From the NCBI GenBank assembly GCA_017311185.1, contig JAESUZ010002594.1, forward strand, positions 434,001 through 498,000: a stretch of 64,000 nt of DNA, in the 5' to 3' direction. Below are positions 36,401 through 49,400 of the stretch, piece by piece; within the stretch, counting starts at the first letter, position 1; every line of letters begins with the position of its first letter. This stretch comes from Proteles cristata cristata. Its lineage: Eukaryota > Chordata > Mammalia > Carnivora > Hyaenidae. A program made the position numbers and the translations under genes. Under the pieces are notes generated by a model. It made no database searches. It was given only the letters and a program-made list of their open reading frames with translations, and had not been told where the DNA came from.

Positions 36401-39400
36401 CCGCGTGACCGGCGAGGGGACTGCCCAGCACAGCCTGCTGGGCAAGGACCACTGGCTGTCACCTGTATCTCTTGTCCGTGGACGGGGTCCCCTGGACGTC
36501 TGTCAAGCTTGCTGCTTATGTCTTCCCGCAGCCTCTGCAGGCAGTTCCGGGCCTGGAAGGGGAGGCGGGAACCTTAGCGCCTCAGCAAGGAAAGAAGCAT
36601 CCCACTCGCCCAGGTCTGTGCCCATTGCTGACCCTTGCTCCTGTGGCACAGCCCCCACTACGTGCAGGAAAAGCCCTGCCCTGCCAGAGCTGACACGCTT
36701 GCTGCAGAGACACACGATGCCAAAGGCCACCAAGGGAAACGTGTGATGTATCACACGGTGACAAGTGCCAGGAGCAGCAGCAGCCAGCGTGAGGGTTGGG
36801 AAGAGGTGGGGGAACGAGACTGTGGTTATAGAGGGTGCCTGGGTACAGAGCATACAGGGGGCACATAGTAGGTGATAAGTATTTGCTGATGAATGGATTG
36901 GTTGAGTCATGGGAGGGTCAGAGATGGTATCGGACTCAGGAGGGTTTGGTGGCACCTCGGGTGTGAAGGGAGCAGATGGGAGAGGACCAGGCCCCACCAA
37001 AGAAGGGAGCCAAACGATCGGAGCTTCCCGCCGAGGGGGAGGTGCCCACCTCCTGGATGTACTGCACCTCGCTCTTCAGCTGATTGATACTCTTCTCGTG
37101 GATCATCTTATCTGCGGTCCTCCCCTTCAGGTACACCTGCAGCAGGAGGAACACCACCACCGAGTTAGGAAACCCATTACGTCCACTCCACGTAGGCAGG
37201 CCTGGTCTGCTGCTGGCGGGGTGGTAAAACGCCACCGCCTTCTGGGTGGCACTTCAAGGATTCAGACCAGAAGGCTTAGAACTCTGCTTCCTCTCTGATC
37301 TATCGAACCTACTTCTGGAAATTTCTCTTAATGAAATAAATTTAGCCAAACTGAATAAGCACTCACATATACACGTAAATTCATGCACAGGGGGGCAACA
37401 GTCATGCACAGGGGGTTGTTAACAAGGGATTTACACATTTTTCTCTATACAAACTTGAATCTTTTACAATCAAGAATGTATTTATTCGGGCACCTGGGTG
37501 GCTCAGTCGGTTAACTGCCGGCTCAGGTCAGGATCTCACGGTCATGAAGGCAAGCCCCACATCGGGCTTCTTCCTGACAGCATGGGGGTCCCCCTGGAGT
37601 CCTCTCTCTCCCTCTCTCCCTGCCCTTCCTTCCGTTCACATGTGCACGTGTGCTTACACGTGAACAATCGCACTCTCTCTCAAACTTTAAAAAAAAAAGC
37701 TTAAAAACATTACCCGTATTGTAAAACACATAATTTAGTAAAAGATGTTCAGCAAAATATTGTTTATGACTGCAAAAATGGAAACAGGCATAATGACCAA
37801 AAATGAGGGATGGCTTCCAAAAATTATGGTACGTCTCTAAAAGAATACTACGCGGTCCTGAGAGTACCAGACATTTACACTCATGGACATGGAAGATTTA
37901 TAAACCAACATTAAAGTGGGGGGGGGGAAGAACTGTAGATAGAGGGTACATAATACAATTTAATTTTTGAAAAAATATGTAAGTGTAGGAAAATGTCTGA
38001 GAGGATACACAATAAAGTATTAACAACAATGATTACATTGATAGAATAGTAGGGTACTTTTGCTTTCTTTTTTTTTAATTCTTTTTTAATGTTTTATTTA
38101 TTTCTGAGAGAGAGAGAGACAGCATGAGCAGGGGAGAGTCAGAGAGAGGGGGAAATACAGAATCTGAAACAGGCTCCAGGCTCTGAGCTAGCTGTCAGCA
38201 CAGAGCTTGACGCGGGGCTCGAACCCACGAACCATGAGATCATGACCTGAGCCGAAGTCGAATGCTCAACTGACTGAGCCACCCAGGCACCCCTAGGTTT
38301 GCTTTCTTTAAGGGCCATGCAATGACTTTGAGTAAGAAACAGAAAGTAATTAAAGGCATCTGGATTGAAAAGAAAGAGGAAAAAACGATCTATGTTTGCA
38401 GAAGTAATCACGTATACAGAAATACCCCAAGGAAGCCACTAAAAAATTAGAGGTTGTAGCAAGGTTGTAGGTTACAACATCAATACACAAATAACAGTTG
38501 TATTTCTATACACTACCAATGAACAGCCCCAAATGAAATTTGAAAAAAATTCTAAGGGTGCCTGCGTTGCTCAGTCAGTTAAGCGTCTGACTTTGGCTCA
38601 GGTCATGATCTCGTAGTTTGTGAGTTTGAGCCGTGTGAGTTCTGAACTGTCAGCTCAAAGCCTGGAGCATGCTTTGGATTCTGTGTCTCCCTCTCTCTCT
38701 GCCCCTCCCCCACGCACACTCTGTCTCTCTTTCTCAAAAATAAATAAATATTTAAAAAAAATTTTTTAATTCTAATTACAGTAGCAACAGAAAGAAAAAC
38801 ACTTAGAAATAAATTTAACAGGGGCGCCTGGGTGGCTCAGTGGATTAAGCGTCTGACTTTGACTCAGGTCATGATCTCTCTGTTCATGGGTTCAAGTCCC
38901 GTATGGGGCTCTGTGCTGACAGCTCAGGGACTGGAGCCTGCTTCAAATTCTGCATCTCCCTCTCTCTCTGCCTCTTCCCCGCTCATGCACTCTTTCAAAA
39001 ATAAACATTAAAAATTTTTTTAAAAAGAAGAGTTAATTCTTTTGGACTATTTACTGGTATTTTATTTTTTATTTTTTTAAATATTTTTATTTATTTCTAG
39101 GAGAGAGAGAGAGACAGCGTGAGCAGGGGAGGGTCAGAGAGAGAGGGAGTCACAGACTGAAACAGGCTCCAGGCTCTGAGCTGGCAGTCAGCACAGAGCC
39201 CGACGCGGGGCTCGAACCCACGAACCGCGAGATCATGACCTAAGCGAAAGTCGGACGCTTAACCGACTAAGCCACCTAGGCGCCCCTATTTACTGGTATT
39301 TTAAAATTGAAATATAGGAGCACCTGGGTGGCTCAGTCGGTTGAGCATCTGACTTCAGCTCAGTTCATGATTATGAGTTCGGCCCCGCATGAGGCTAGCT

Positions 39401-42400
39401 ACCATCAGCACAGAGCCCAATTCAGTCCCCTTCTCACTCTACCCCTCCCCTGCTTACACTCTCTGTCTCAAAAAGAAATAAACATTAAAAATTAAAAAAA
39501 AAAAATTTAAATATAGTAAAAATAACACCACAGAGAAAGTGTGGTCACATTCATCCGTTATATCTACATATAAACTCTTAAAACACAATTGATTGAGCCT
39601 GACGCAAGGCTCAATCTCACAAACCATGAGATCACTGCCTAAGGTGAAATCAGGAGTCAGGCGCTTAACTGACTGGGCCACCCAGGCACCCCTCAAAGAG
39701 CTGTTTTTAAAAAAGGAAATAACGAGCATTCTTCTATTTAAAAAAAAAAAAAAGCTCCATAAACACACCTCCCACCCGACTCCACAACCTCGAGCAGCTA
39801 AATGTTGCTAGTGGGACGGGGCACCTAGAAAGGGCATCGCATCCGTCTACCTGCACCAAAGTCACGACAGACTGTGGTCTTCCTCTCTCCAGCATCACAG
39901 GTCGGGTTCTTCCAAGTCAAACCACAATCTCCCTGTGGCCAAGTGAGCATCTGCCTCTCCCGTGCTTGGAAGGAGAAAGAGAGGAGGGAGTGCGGGCGGA
40001 GGCGAGCTAAGCTTACCTTGATGATCTCCTCGTGTCCATCATTGGACTCCACCAGTTCTGACGCCAATGAATGACTGGTTGAGCGGCCAGATACCATGGC
40101 AAAGGTCCTCCTACCCGCCTGTCGGGGGGGGGGGGGATGGCTCAGAAATCATGACAAGCCCAGAACTTCTGTCCCTTGACCACTGCAGAGCACCTGCTCC
40201 TCGAGAGATGTAAAGGGTTAGTTTGATTTTCCCTCCAAAAATTCATGTCGACCTCTACCAGAAGCCACACAGCAGCAACACCGGATGGGAGATTAGCAGA
40301 AACTGCAGGTTAGTTTTCCTTTTAGTGGGGCCTCCCCGCCTCCAAAGCAGTGCACAGGCTGAGGCTAGGTGTGTGTGGCCCTGGGCAGCGGCAGGGACGG
40401 CCCCAGAAAGCACCGGCACGAGGAGTCAGCAGCAAGAAGGGGCAGCTGGCTGAGGGGAAGGGGCCTCGCCCCCGCAGAAACCTCGATACCTGCTGGGCTA
40501 TGTGTTCAAGTTCGTCTCCTGTCAGCTCACTCTGCAGAGTCAGCCTGAGAATGTCCGCGCTTCCCTGATAATGACAATGACAGCGACAGTCACCCCTTGC
40601 CTTTACAGTGGGCCTTGTGACCATCATTTAACAACCACGGAGCGCTGACGTCTGAAGAGGGGACAGTAGCTTGCCTAATGCCTGTCGCTCCTGCGTGACA
40701 GGTCTCTGGATCCGCTGACAGTGTTCTGCACACCAGCGGCCACACAGCAGGCTGCTCTGTGTAGCTCCAGAGAGGCTGGCTGCCCTGGTCCCCACATCAC
40801 AGCAGGCACATTGCATGGATTCCCCTTCCCCAGCCTTGAAGAGGGCATCCCTGGATGCCCCCATAACTGGTCCAGGGTGCCTGCACCTGACAGGCAACCA
40901 GCAGTTACTGATGCACTTCACAAGGTTAGGACATCCTTCCCGAACCAAACCACAGGCCGGTACCTGAATCCAAACCCCTGCTTCCATAAGGCCTACAGAA
41001 ATTACCCAAATGAAAGAAGGCAAGGCAATATGTACTTACATATAGATGAGCCTAATTTTGAAGGAAGAAGCACATTTTCTTTCCTAACTCAAAGAAGGTT
41101 TAAAAAATACACTGTGAGGGGCACCTGGGTGGTTCAGTCAGTTGAGCATTTGACTTTGGCTCAGGCCATGATCTCACAGTTCATGGGTCTGAGCCCTGCA
41201 TCAGGCTCTGTGCTGACACCTCAGAGCCTGGAGCCTGCTTTGGATTCTGTGTCTCCCCTTCTCTCTGCCCCTCTCCTGCTCACGCTCTGTCTCTCTCGCT
41301 CTCAAAAATAAACATTAAAAAGTTTTTTTATTAAGAAAATAAGAAATATGCTGTGAAACACACAGACACATACATACACAGACAGACAGATACACACACA
41401 CACACACAGAGTGGAGAAAATAGAACACATTGAGGGAGAAATCATATGGTAAAAGAAAAGTGGGGGCTGGAGATCTGGAGAGATAACAACATTGAGAGAA
41501 GGTCATCGAGGCAGAGAGCACCAAACCCTGCCTATAACCTGTGTCAGGTGTAGAGCTGGACACAAGCTTTAGCTACACTGGGCCCCTGGCTTGTACCAGA
41601 AAAATCATGGGCTGTACTAAGTATCTCTAAGGCTCCTTCTAGCTTTGATCCCATGAAAGCATGAGAAGGGAGTACATGCTCCCCCCAGGCAAGGATGGGA
41701 GGTTGGATAAACGTGACCTTGAGTATAAATGCCACCTTACCCTTAACAGGTTTTAAGGAACCCTCCTAATATTCCCAATGTCTGATGGAAGGGAAAGAGG
41801 AAGGAAGAATGTGCCCCACCCAGGGAGTTTGGGGAAGATTCTCTGGGCAGGAAACAGTCCTTCCTAAACAAGGAAAAGAAACCAGTTTCTGTGATCAGAT
41901 ACTTAACTCTCAATAATTGCCCTGTAAAATGGCGACACTACCATGCAGACACAGGCAGTTTCCGTTGAAGATGAACAGAAAGGGTATGGAGGCCTCTGCC
42001 ACATAAAAGAGAGGGATTCAAATATTAGCCTCCTCCCACTTCTTGGAATGAACCCAAATTTAGGACAGGTGGAAGACACGCCCACACGGCCCTTCATCCT
42101 TCCTAACCCTGGCAAGGTAGCTGGTTTTACAAAAATACTTAATTCCTACCAAATATAAGCCAGATCCTCAGTGGGGGCATTCAGACCCTCCAGAGTCTGG
42201 GTCAGCCCACTTCTGTCACTGCTCCTCACTGTCCCCCGTCCAATACCTCCCAGGCTTTCCCACCTCAGCAACTTTGAGCCATTTCCTCTGCCTTAAATGT
42301 CCTTTCCTCCCATTGGGCATCTACAGGGCCCTCAGAAGTTCACATTCAAAGGCCACATTTTTCATGACACTTCCCTACATCCTTTGGGAAACATCCCCTC

Positions 42401-45400
42401 CCCTCCTTGAGCTCCCTTGGCATCATGGGGCCTCCTACGGCACTTGCCTCTCAGTGACCTCCATTCTATGAGGATGGGGGTGGTGCCACAGCCCTCTATA
42501 CGGGCAGGCATTTTCTGAATGCGTACTTGTGCTCCATGTGACATCTGGGTCAAGAGAACATTACGCAAGAAAGAAGAAGAAAGGATTTCATAATAGCCAA
42601 AGCAGCTGCCAACGCTTTTCCCCAGGACACAGACATGCACTTTGGTTAAAGCCACATCTTCTTGTACCTGGAGGCAGCTGGGAAACGCTGGGGCATCCCT
42701 CAGCCAAAACAAAGGAGTTATCAGCCAATGAAGGTCATCAAGTCTAGTTTATTGTAGGGACCCGGGCATTCTAATCGGAAGAGCTGGGACACCCAGGCTA
42801 GATTGGGGTCATGAGGGATCATCTCATCCATACATGTCTTCAGAACCCCAGACAGACGGGAGAAAGTGGGAAACTTGCAAAAGTACTCGAAGAAATAATG
42901 TCTGAAAACTTTCTAAATGTTACAAAAGACATAAACCCACAGATTCAAGGAGCAAATCCCAAACAGGATAAACCCCCAAATCATGCCAAAACATATAATT
43001 AAATGTCTGATAACTAAACACAAAGAGGAAAATGTTTCCAAATCAGGGAAAAATGACACCTTATCTATATGGGGGAAGCAGTGTGATTAAACAGCAGATT
43101 TTCATCAGAAGCTAGGAAGGCCAGGAGGAAATGTCACAATATTTTCAAGTGCTGAAAAAACCCTCTTAATCAAGAATTCTATGACCAAAAAAAATTCTCC
43201 TTCAGGAATGAGGGAGGAAATCAAGATGTTCTCCTGTAAAGAAAAACTAAGACTTTCTCACCAATATAACTACATTAAAAAGGCTGTAAAAGATCTTTAA
43301 AAAGAAAGGAAACACTACAAAGGGAACCTTAGAACATTAGAAAGATAGAAAAAACATGGATAGAAATTCTTAGGTGGCTCAGTCAGTTAAGCATCTGACT
43401 CTTGATCTTGGCTCAGATAATGATCTTAGCTCAGGTCAGGATCTCATGACTTGTGAGACTGAGCCCCATGTTGAGCTCTGCTCTGACAGCATGGAACCTG
43501 TTTGGGATTGTCTCTGCCCCTCCCCTGCTCGTTCACTCTTTCTCTCTCTCTCTCAAAATAAATAAATAAACTTTAAAAACAAAAAGATTTAAAAAAAACA
43601 CAACATGGAAAATATCGATAAATACAATAGGCTTTCCCTCTATTCTTGGGTTATCTAAATTACATTTGATGGCTGAAACTAAAATCAGAAAACTGCCTGA
43701 TTTGGTCCTAATTACACAGAGGAAATACTTCATTTATGTATTTATTTTTCAGAGAGAGAAAGAGACACCACGTGCACAAGTAGGGGAGTGGCAAAGAAAG
43801 AGGGAGACACAGAATCTGACGCAGGCTCCAGGATCTGTGCTGTTAGAGCAGAGCCCAACATGGGGGCTCAAACTCAATAACTATGAGCTCATGACCTGAG
43901 CCAAAGTCAGACACTTAACCGACTGAGCCACCAGGTGCGTCAGAAATATTTAATTGTATTATGAATGGGAGAGGATAAATGGATGGTAAGGTATCTATAC
44001 TTCATTCAAACTAGTGAAATGACAACACTGGTAGACTGTGATAAGTTATATTTATACAAACGTAACACCTAGAGCAATCACTAAAAATCTATACAAAGAG
44101 ATAACATTCAAAAAAAACAAACGAATCAAAATGGAATCCTAAAAAGCTTTCAAGTAACCCACAGGAAGGCAGAGAAAAACAAAACAGATTAATGAAAAAT
44201 AGAGAACAAAAACAAAAAATAAAATGGCAGACTTACCATACCAATAATTGCACTAAATGTAAGTAATCTAAGTATACCAAATAAAAAACAGAGATTGACA
44301 GAGTTGATTAAAGAGCATGAATCAGGGGAGCCTGGGTGGCTCAGTCAGTTGAGCGTCTGACTCTTTGATTTTGGTTTAGGTCATGATCCCAGGTTTGTGG
44401 GATAGAGTCCCACATCAGGCTCTGGGCAGGGCATGGAGCCTGCTTAAGATTTTCATTCTTTCTCTCTTTCTCAAAAAAATTAAAAAAAAAAGGGGGGGGC
44501 GCCTGGGTGGCTCAGTCAGTTAAGCGTCCGACTTCGGCTCAGGTCATGATCCCACGGTTTGTGGGTTTGAGCCCCGCTTTGGGCTCTGTGCCAGCAGCTA
44601 GTTCAGAGCCTGCAGCCTGCTTCTGATTCTGTGTCTTCCTCTCTCTCTGACCCTGCCCTGCTCATGCTGTCTCTCTCTCTCTCTCTCAGAAATAAATAAA
44701 ATATTTTAAAATAAAAATAAAAATAAATCCATGAATCAATACATGCTGTCTACAAGAAACATATTTAAACATAATTATACAGGCAAGTTAAAAGTAAAAG
44801 GATGGGAAAAGATGTATCATACAAACATTATTTAAAGGAAAGCAAGAGTGGCTATATTAGTATCAGATAAAGTAAACTTCAGAGCCAAGAGAATTACCAG
44901 AGGCAGAGAGGGCCATTATATAATGTAAAAGGGTCAATCCACAAAGAAGACATAGCAACCCCAAATGGATATGCACCAAACAACAAAGCTGCAAAATATG
45001 TGGCACAAAAACTAAAGAACTGAGAGTGCCTGGCTGGCTCAGTCGGAAGAGTGTGCAACTTTTGATCTCGGGGTTGTGAGTTTGAGCCTCACATTAGATG
45101 TAGAGATTACTTAGAAATAAAATCTTATTAAAAAAAAAAAAGCCCGAAGAACTGAAAGGAGAAATACACAAATCCACAATTAAACATATTTTTAAAATTT
45201 TATTATTTTAGAGGGGCGCCTGGGTGGCTTAGTCGGTTAAACGTCTGACTTTCGCTTAGGTCACGATCTCGCAGTTCGTGGGTTTGAGCCCCGCGTCGGG
45301 CTCTGTGCTGACTGCCAGCTCAGAGCCTGGAGCCTGTTTCAGAGTCTGTGTCCCTCTCTCTCTGACCCTCCCCTGCTCATGCTGTCTCTCTCTCTCTCTC

Positions 45401-46456
45401 TCCTAGAAAAAAAAAATTCTCCTTAAAAAAAAAAATTTATTATTTTAGAGAGAGAGGGAGAGCGTGCACAAGAGCAGAGGAGAGGGGCAGAGAGAGAGAG
45501 AGAGCAAGAGAGAGAGAATCCTAAGCAGGTTCCATTCTCAGTATGGAGCCCAATATGGGGCTTGATCCCATAACCCTGGGATCATGACCTGAGCTGAAAT
45601 CAAGAGTCAGACACTCAACTGACTGAGCTACCCAGGCATTCCCCCCTTCCATTTTTATTTAAAAAAATTTTTAAACAAATCTACAACTATACTTGGAGAC
45701 TTCTTCAACACCTATCTCTGAGCAATTAATAAAACTAGACAAAAATCCAACAGGATGTAATCAAGAATTATGGAACACCCCCTCAATAGCAGAGTATACA
45801 TTCTTTGCATGTACCTATAGAACATAAAGATAGACAATAATTCGAGCCATAAAACAAACCAACAAACTTGAAAGAACTGAAATCATTCCGAGCATGTTGT
45901 GTGACCACAATGGAATCAAACTAGAAGTAATAGAAAGAGGGGCGCCTGGGTGCCTCAGGTGGTTGAGCATCTGACTTCAGCTCAGGTCATGATCTGATGA
46001 TGGTTCATGAGTTTGAGCCTCCCATTTGACTCACTGCTGTCAGCGCAGAGCCCGCTTCAGATCTTCTGTTCCCCCTTCTCTCTGCCCCTCCCCTGTTTGC
46101 ACATGTGCTCTCTCTCTCTCTCAAAACTAAATAAAACAAATTTTTTAAAAAGACAGAAATAATAGAAAGATAAAAGGAAAATTGCTAAACACTAGGAAAC
46201 TAAACAACATACTCTGAAATAATTCTTAGGTCAAAAAGGACGTCTCAAGGGAAATCTTATTTTTACTTTATTTTTTTAATGTTTTATTTATTTATTTATT
46301 TATTGAGAGAGAAAGACAGAGTGCAAGCAGGAGAGAGACAAAGAATCCAAAGCAGGCTCCAGACTCTGAGCTGTCCAAACAGATCCCAACACCAGCTTGA
46401 GCCCATATACCTGAGCTCAATCAACTGAGCCATCTAGGCACCCTTCAAGGGAAATT

Positions 46457-46496
<40 letters not shown>

Positions 46497-49400
46497 AAGT
46501 TTATTCAGAGGCACCTGGGTGGCTCATTTGGTTAAGCGTCCGACTTCAGCTTGGGTCATGATCTCACGGTTCGTGGGTTCAAGCCCCATGTTGGGCTCTG
46601 TGCTGACAACTCAGAGCCTGGAGCCTGTTTCGGATTCTGTGTCTCCCTTTCTCTCTATTTCTCCCCTGCTCACGCTCTGTCCCACTCTGTCTCTCAAAAA
46701 TAAGTGTAAAAAGATTTTTAAGAAATGCATACATTAGAAAAGAAGAAAGTCTCAGACCAACAATTTAGGCTTCTCACTTTTAGAAGAAAAAGAACTAGTT
46801 AAACCCAAAGTGGGCAGGAGGAAGGAATTAATAAAGAAATGAACAAAATTTAACACAGAAAAGTAGAGAAAAATCAATGAAATGAAGAGCTGGTTCTTTG
46901 AAAAGATTGTTGAAATTGATAAACCTTTACCATGATTTCAACAGTATAAGGTAAAACTGTGAACAACTCTATGAACAAAAATTTGACAATTTAGACAAAA
47001 TGGGCCAATTCCTCAAACTACCACAAATTACCTGATATAAAACAGGTAACAGGAGTGGCCTTATAACTTTAAGGAAATTAAATTCATCATTTTAAATCTC
47101 TTTAAAAGAGAAATATCCAGGCCCAGGTGCTTCCACTAGAGAATTCTACCAAATGTTTAAAAAATTAGCACTAATTCCACATAATCTTTTTTCAGATTAA
47201 AAAAGACTTTTTTTATTAAAAAATGTATTTATTTAGAGAGAGAACGCGTGCATGCAAGCATGTACAAGAGTGAGAGGGGCAGAGAGAGAGAGAGAGAGAG
47301 AGAGAATCCCAAGTAAACTCCATGCCACCAGCACATAGCCTGACATGAGGCTCAATCCCCTGAACTGTGAGATCACGACCTGAGTCAGAATCAAGAGTTG
47401 GATGCTCAACCAACTGAGCCACTCAGGCGCCCCTAATCTCAACCAGAAAACAGAAGAGGAGAAAACACCTTCCAATTCATTTCATGAAGCTTGTCTTATT
47501 CTGGTACCAAGATCAGACAAAGACCATTTTATTATTTTGAAGACCATTCTATTATTTTTTGTTTGTTTTATTCAGTTTGAGAGAGGCAGAGAGTGTTAAT
47601 GTGAGCAGGAGAAAGAGAATGGTGGTGGGGGGGAGGGAGAGAAGGAGAGAGAGAATCTCAAGCAGGCTTCATGTGGAGCCTGACACAGGGCTCGATCCTA
47701 TGACCCTGGGATCATAACCTGAGCCAAAATCAAGAGTCAGACACTCAACTGACTGAGCCACCAGGTGGCCCAACAATTTTTTTTTTAAGACAGAAAAGAA
47801 AACACTATAGACTAACATCTCTCAGGAACATAAAAGATTCTATTTCCTTTCCTTTTTTTTTTTTTTTAATATTTATTTACTTTGAGAGAGAGAGAAACAG
47901 AATGTGAGCAAGCGAGGGGCAGAGGGAGACACAGATTCTTTTCCCCCTGTAATGTTTCATCTTTAATTACCATCACACTAAACAGTCTTCAAAATTGGCT
48001 AATGGCCACCAGTAAGTACTCCAGTGAATACACTAAACTAATTAAACTTAGGTATTCAACCTAAGCCCCCTTCCTTGCCCTCCCTTTTGTAGATTACTGT
48101 CAAAGTCTCTTTGTATTTCTTAAATGTTTATTTTTTTATTTTATTTTATTTTATTTTATTTTATTTTTAAATGTTTTATTTATTTCTAGGAGAGAGAGAG
48201 AGAGACAGCGTGAGCAAGGGAGCGTCAGAGAGAGAGGGGGTCACAGACTGAAACAGGCTCCAGGCTCTGAGCTTGCAGTCAGCACAGAGCCCGACACGGG
48301 GCTCGAACCCACGAACCGCGAGATCATGACCTAAGCGAAAGTCAGACGTTTAACCGACTAAGCCACCCAGCGTCCCTATTTTTTTATTTTAGAAAATATA
48401 TTTATTTTGACAGAATGAGATGATACACTACAGGGCCTAGATCACCCCCACATTTACTATCTGGTCCCAGACCCTCCAACCCCATTGACTCTCTCTTCTT
48501 TGCAGAAAAAGAATTGCATTTGGAACAGTTAGACCCAGGCTCAAACACTGACTCTGGCTTTTCCTTTTGTGTATTGATTTATTCTCTCTCAGCCTTAGTG
48601 TATTAATTGGTAAGATGGACAGTATGATGCTTAAGTGAAAATCTGGCCACTAAAACGTGTAGATAAATGAAAGTGCCAGTTCCTCAAAATTTGACGTGAT
48701 GCTCTTCAAATAATTTCCCATAAGCATATGCTTATAAGTTCAAGTAAAAATGCCTTGTTAGAAAAAGATGCATAATAACTTCTACCTTGTTCTGTATGTA
48801 AGTATCAATTTCAAGTGGATTGCAGATTTAAACGTAAAGAGCAAAACTAAAGTTTTGCAAAGACAAAGCTTTTTAATTTTTTTAATGTTATTTATTTTTG
48901 AGAGAGAGGAGACAAGAGCATGAGCGGGGGAGGGGCAGAGAGAGAGGGGGAGACACAGAATCCAAAGCAGACTCCAGGCTCTGAGCTGTTAACATGGAGC
49001 CCGACATGGGGCTCGAAGTGATGACCTGTGAAATCATGACCTAACCCGAAGTCAGCTGCTTGACTGAGCCACCTAGGTGCCCCAAGGCAAAATTTTTCTT
49101 AAACACAGCAGAAAAATATCCTCCCCATAAAAAAAGTTGATAATTGACAAATTTTACATTAAAATTTTGAAGTTTTGTTCATCAAAGGAGAATGCATGGC
49201 AATCTACAGAGCAGAAGATACTCACTCTATATATATTTGACAAAGGATATTCAGAATACATCAAGAATTCCTACTAAAAAAAAAACTAAATACAACATAG
49301 TATCCTGGACTGGATTTTGGATCAGAAAATGTACATCAGTGGAAAAACTGGTGCAATTTAAATAAAGTCTATAGTTTAGTTAACAGTCTTGTATCATCAT

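Larger units (their letters stand above)
42795..47850 (+). mobile_element. Old L1, ORF1 end to mid ORF2, cut by many SINEs
   Basis: Plus-strand segments keep L1 order: ORF1/inter-ORF part 42800-43340, 43590-43730 and 43945-44320 (TAGACTGTGATAAGTTATAT), ORF2 endonuclease part 44735-45020 and 45145-45185 (ATGCTGTCTACAAGAAACAT, GGCTATATTAGTATCAGATA), 45665-45935 (GGAGACTTCTTCAACACCTA), 46160-46260, 46725-47200 (AAGAGCTGGTTCTTTGAAAA), 47435-47530 and 47785-47846. The reading frame is broken throughout, so it is dead. It is antisense to TUFT1. Confidence 0.88.

Noticed and set aside
47940..48064. 60-codon plus-strand open frame after a broken SINE
   Set aside because: It starts within the SINE GA-tract and continues into unassigned intron; no coding evidence.
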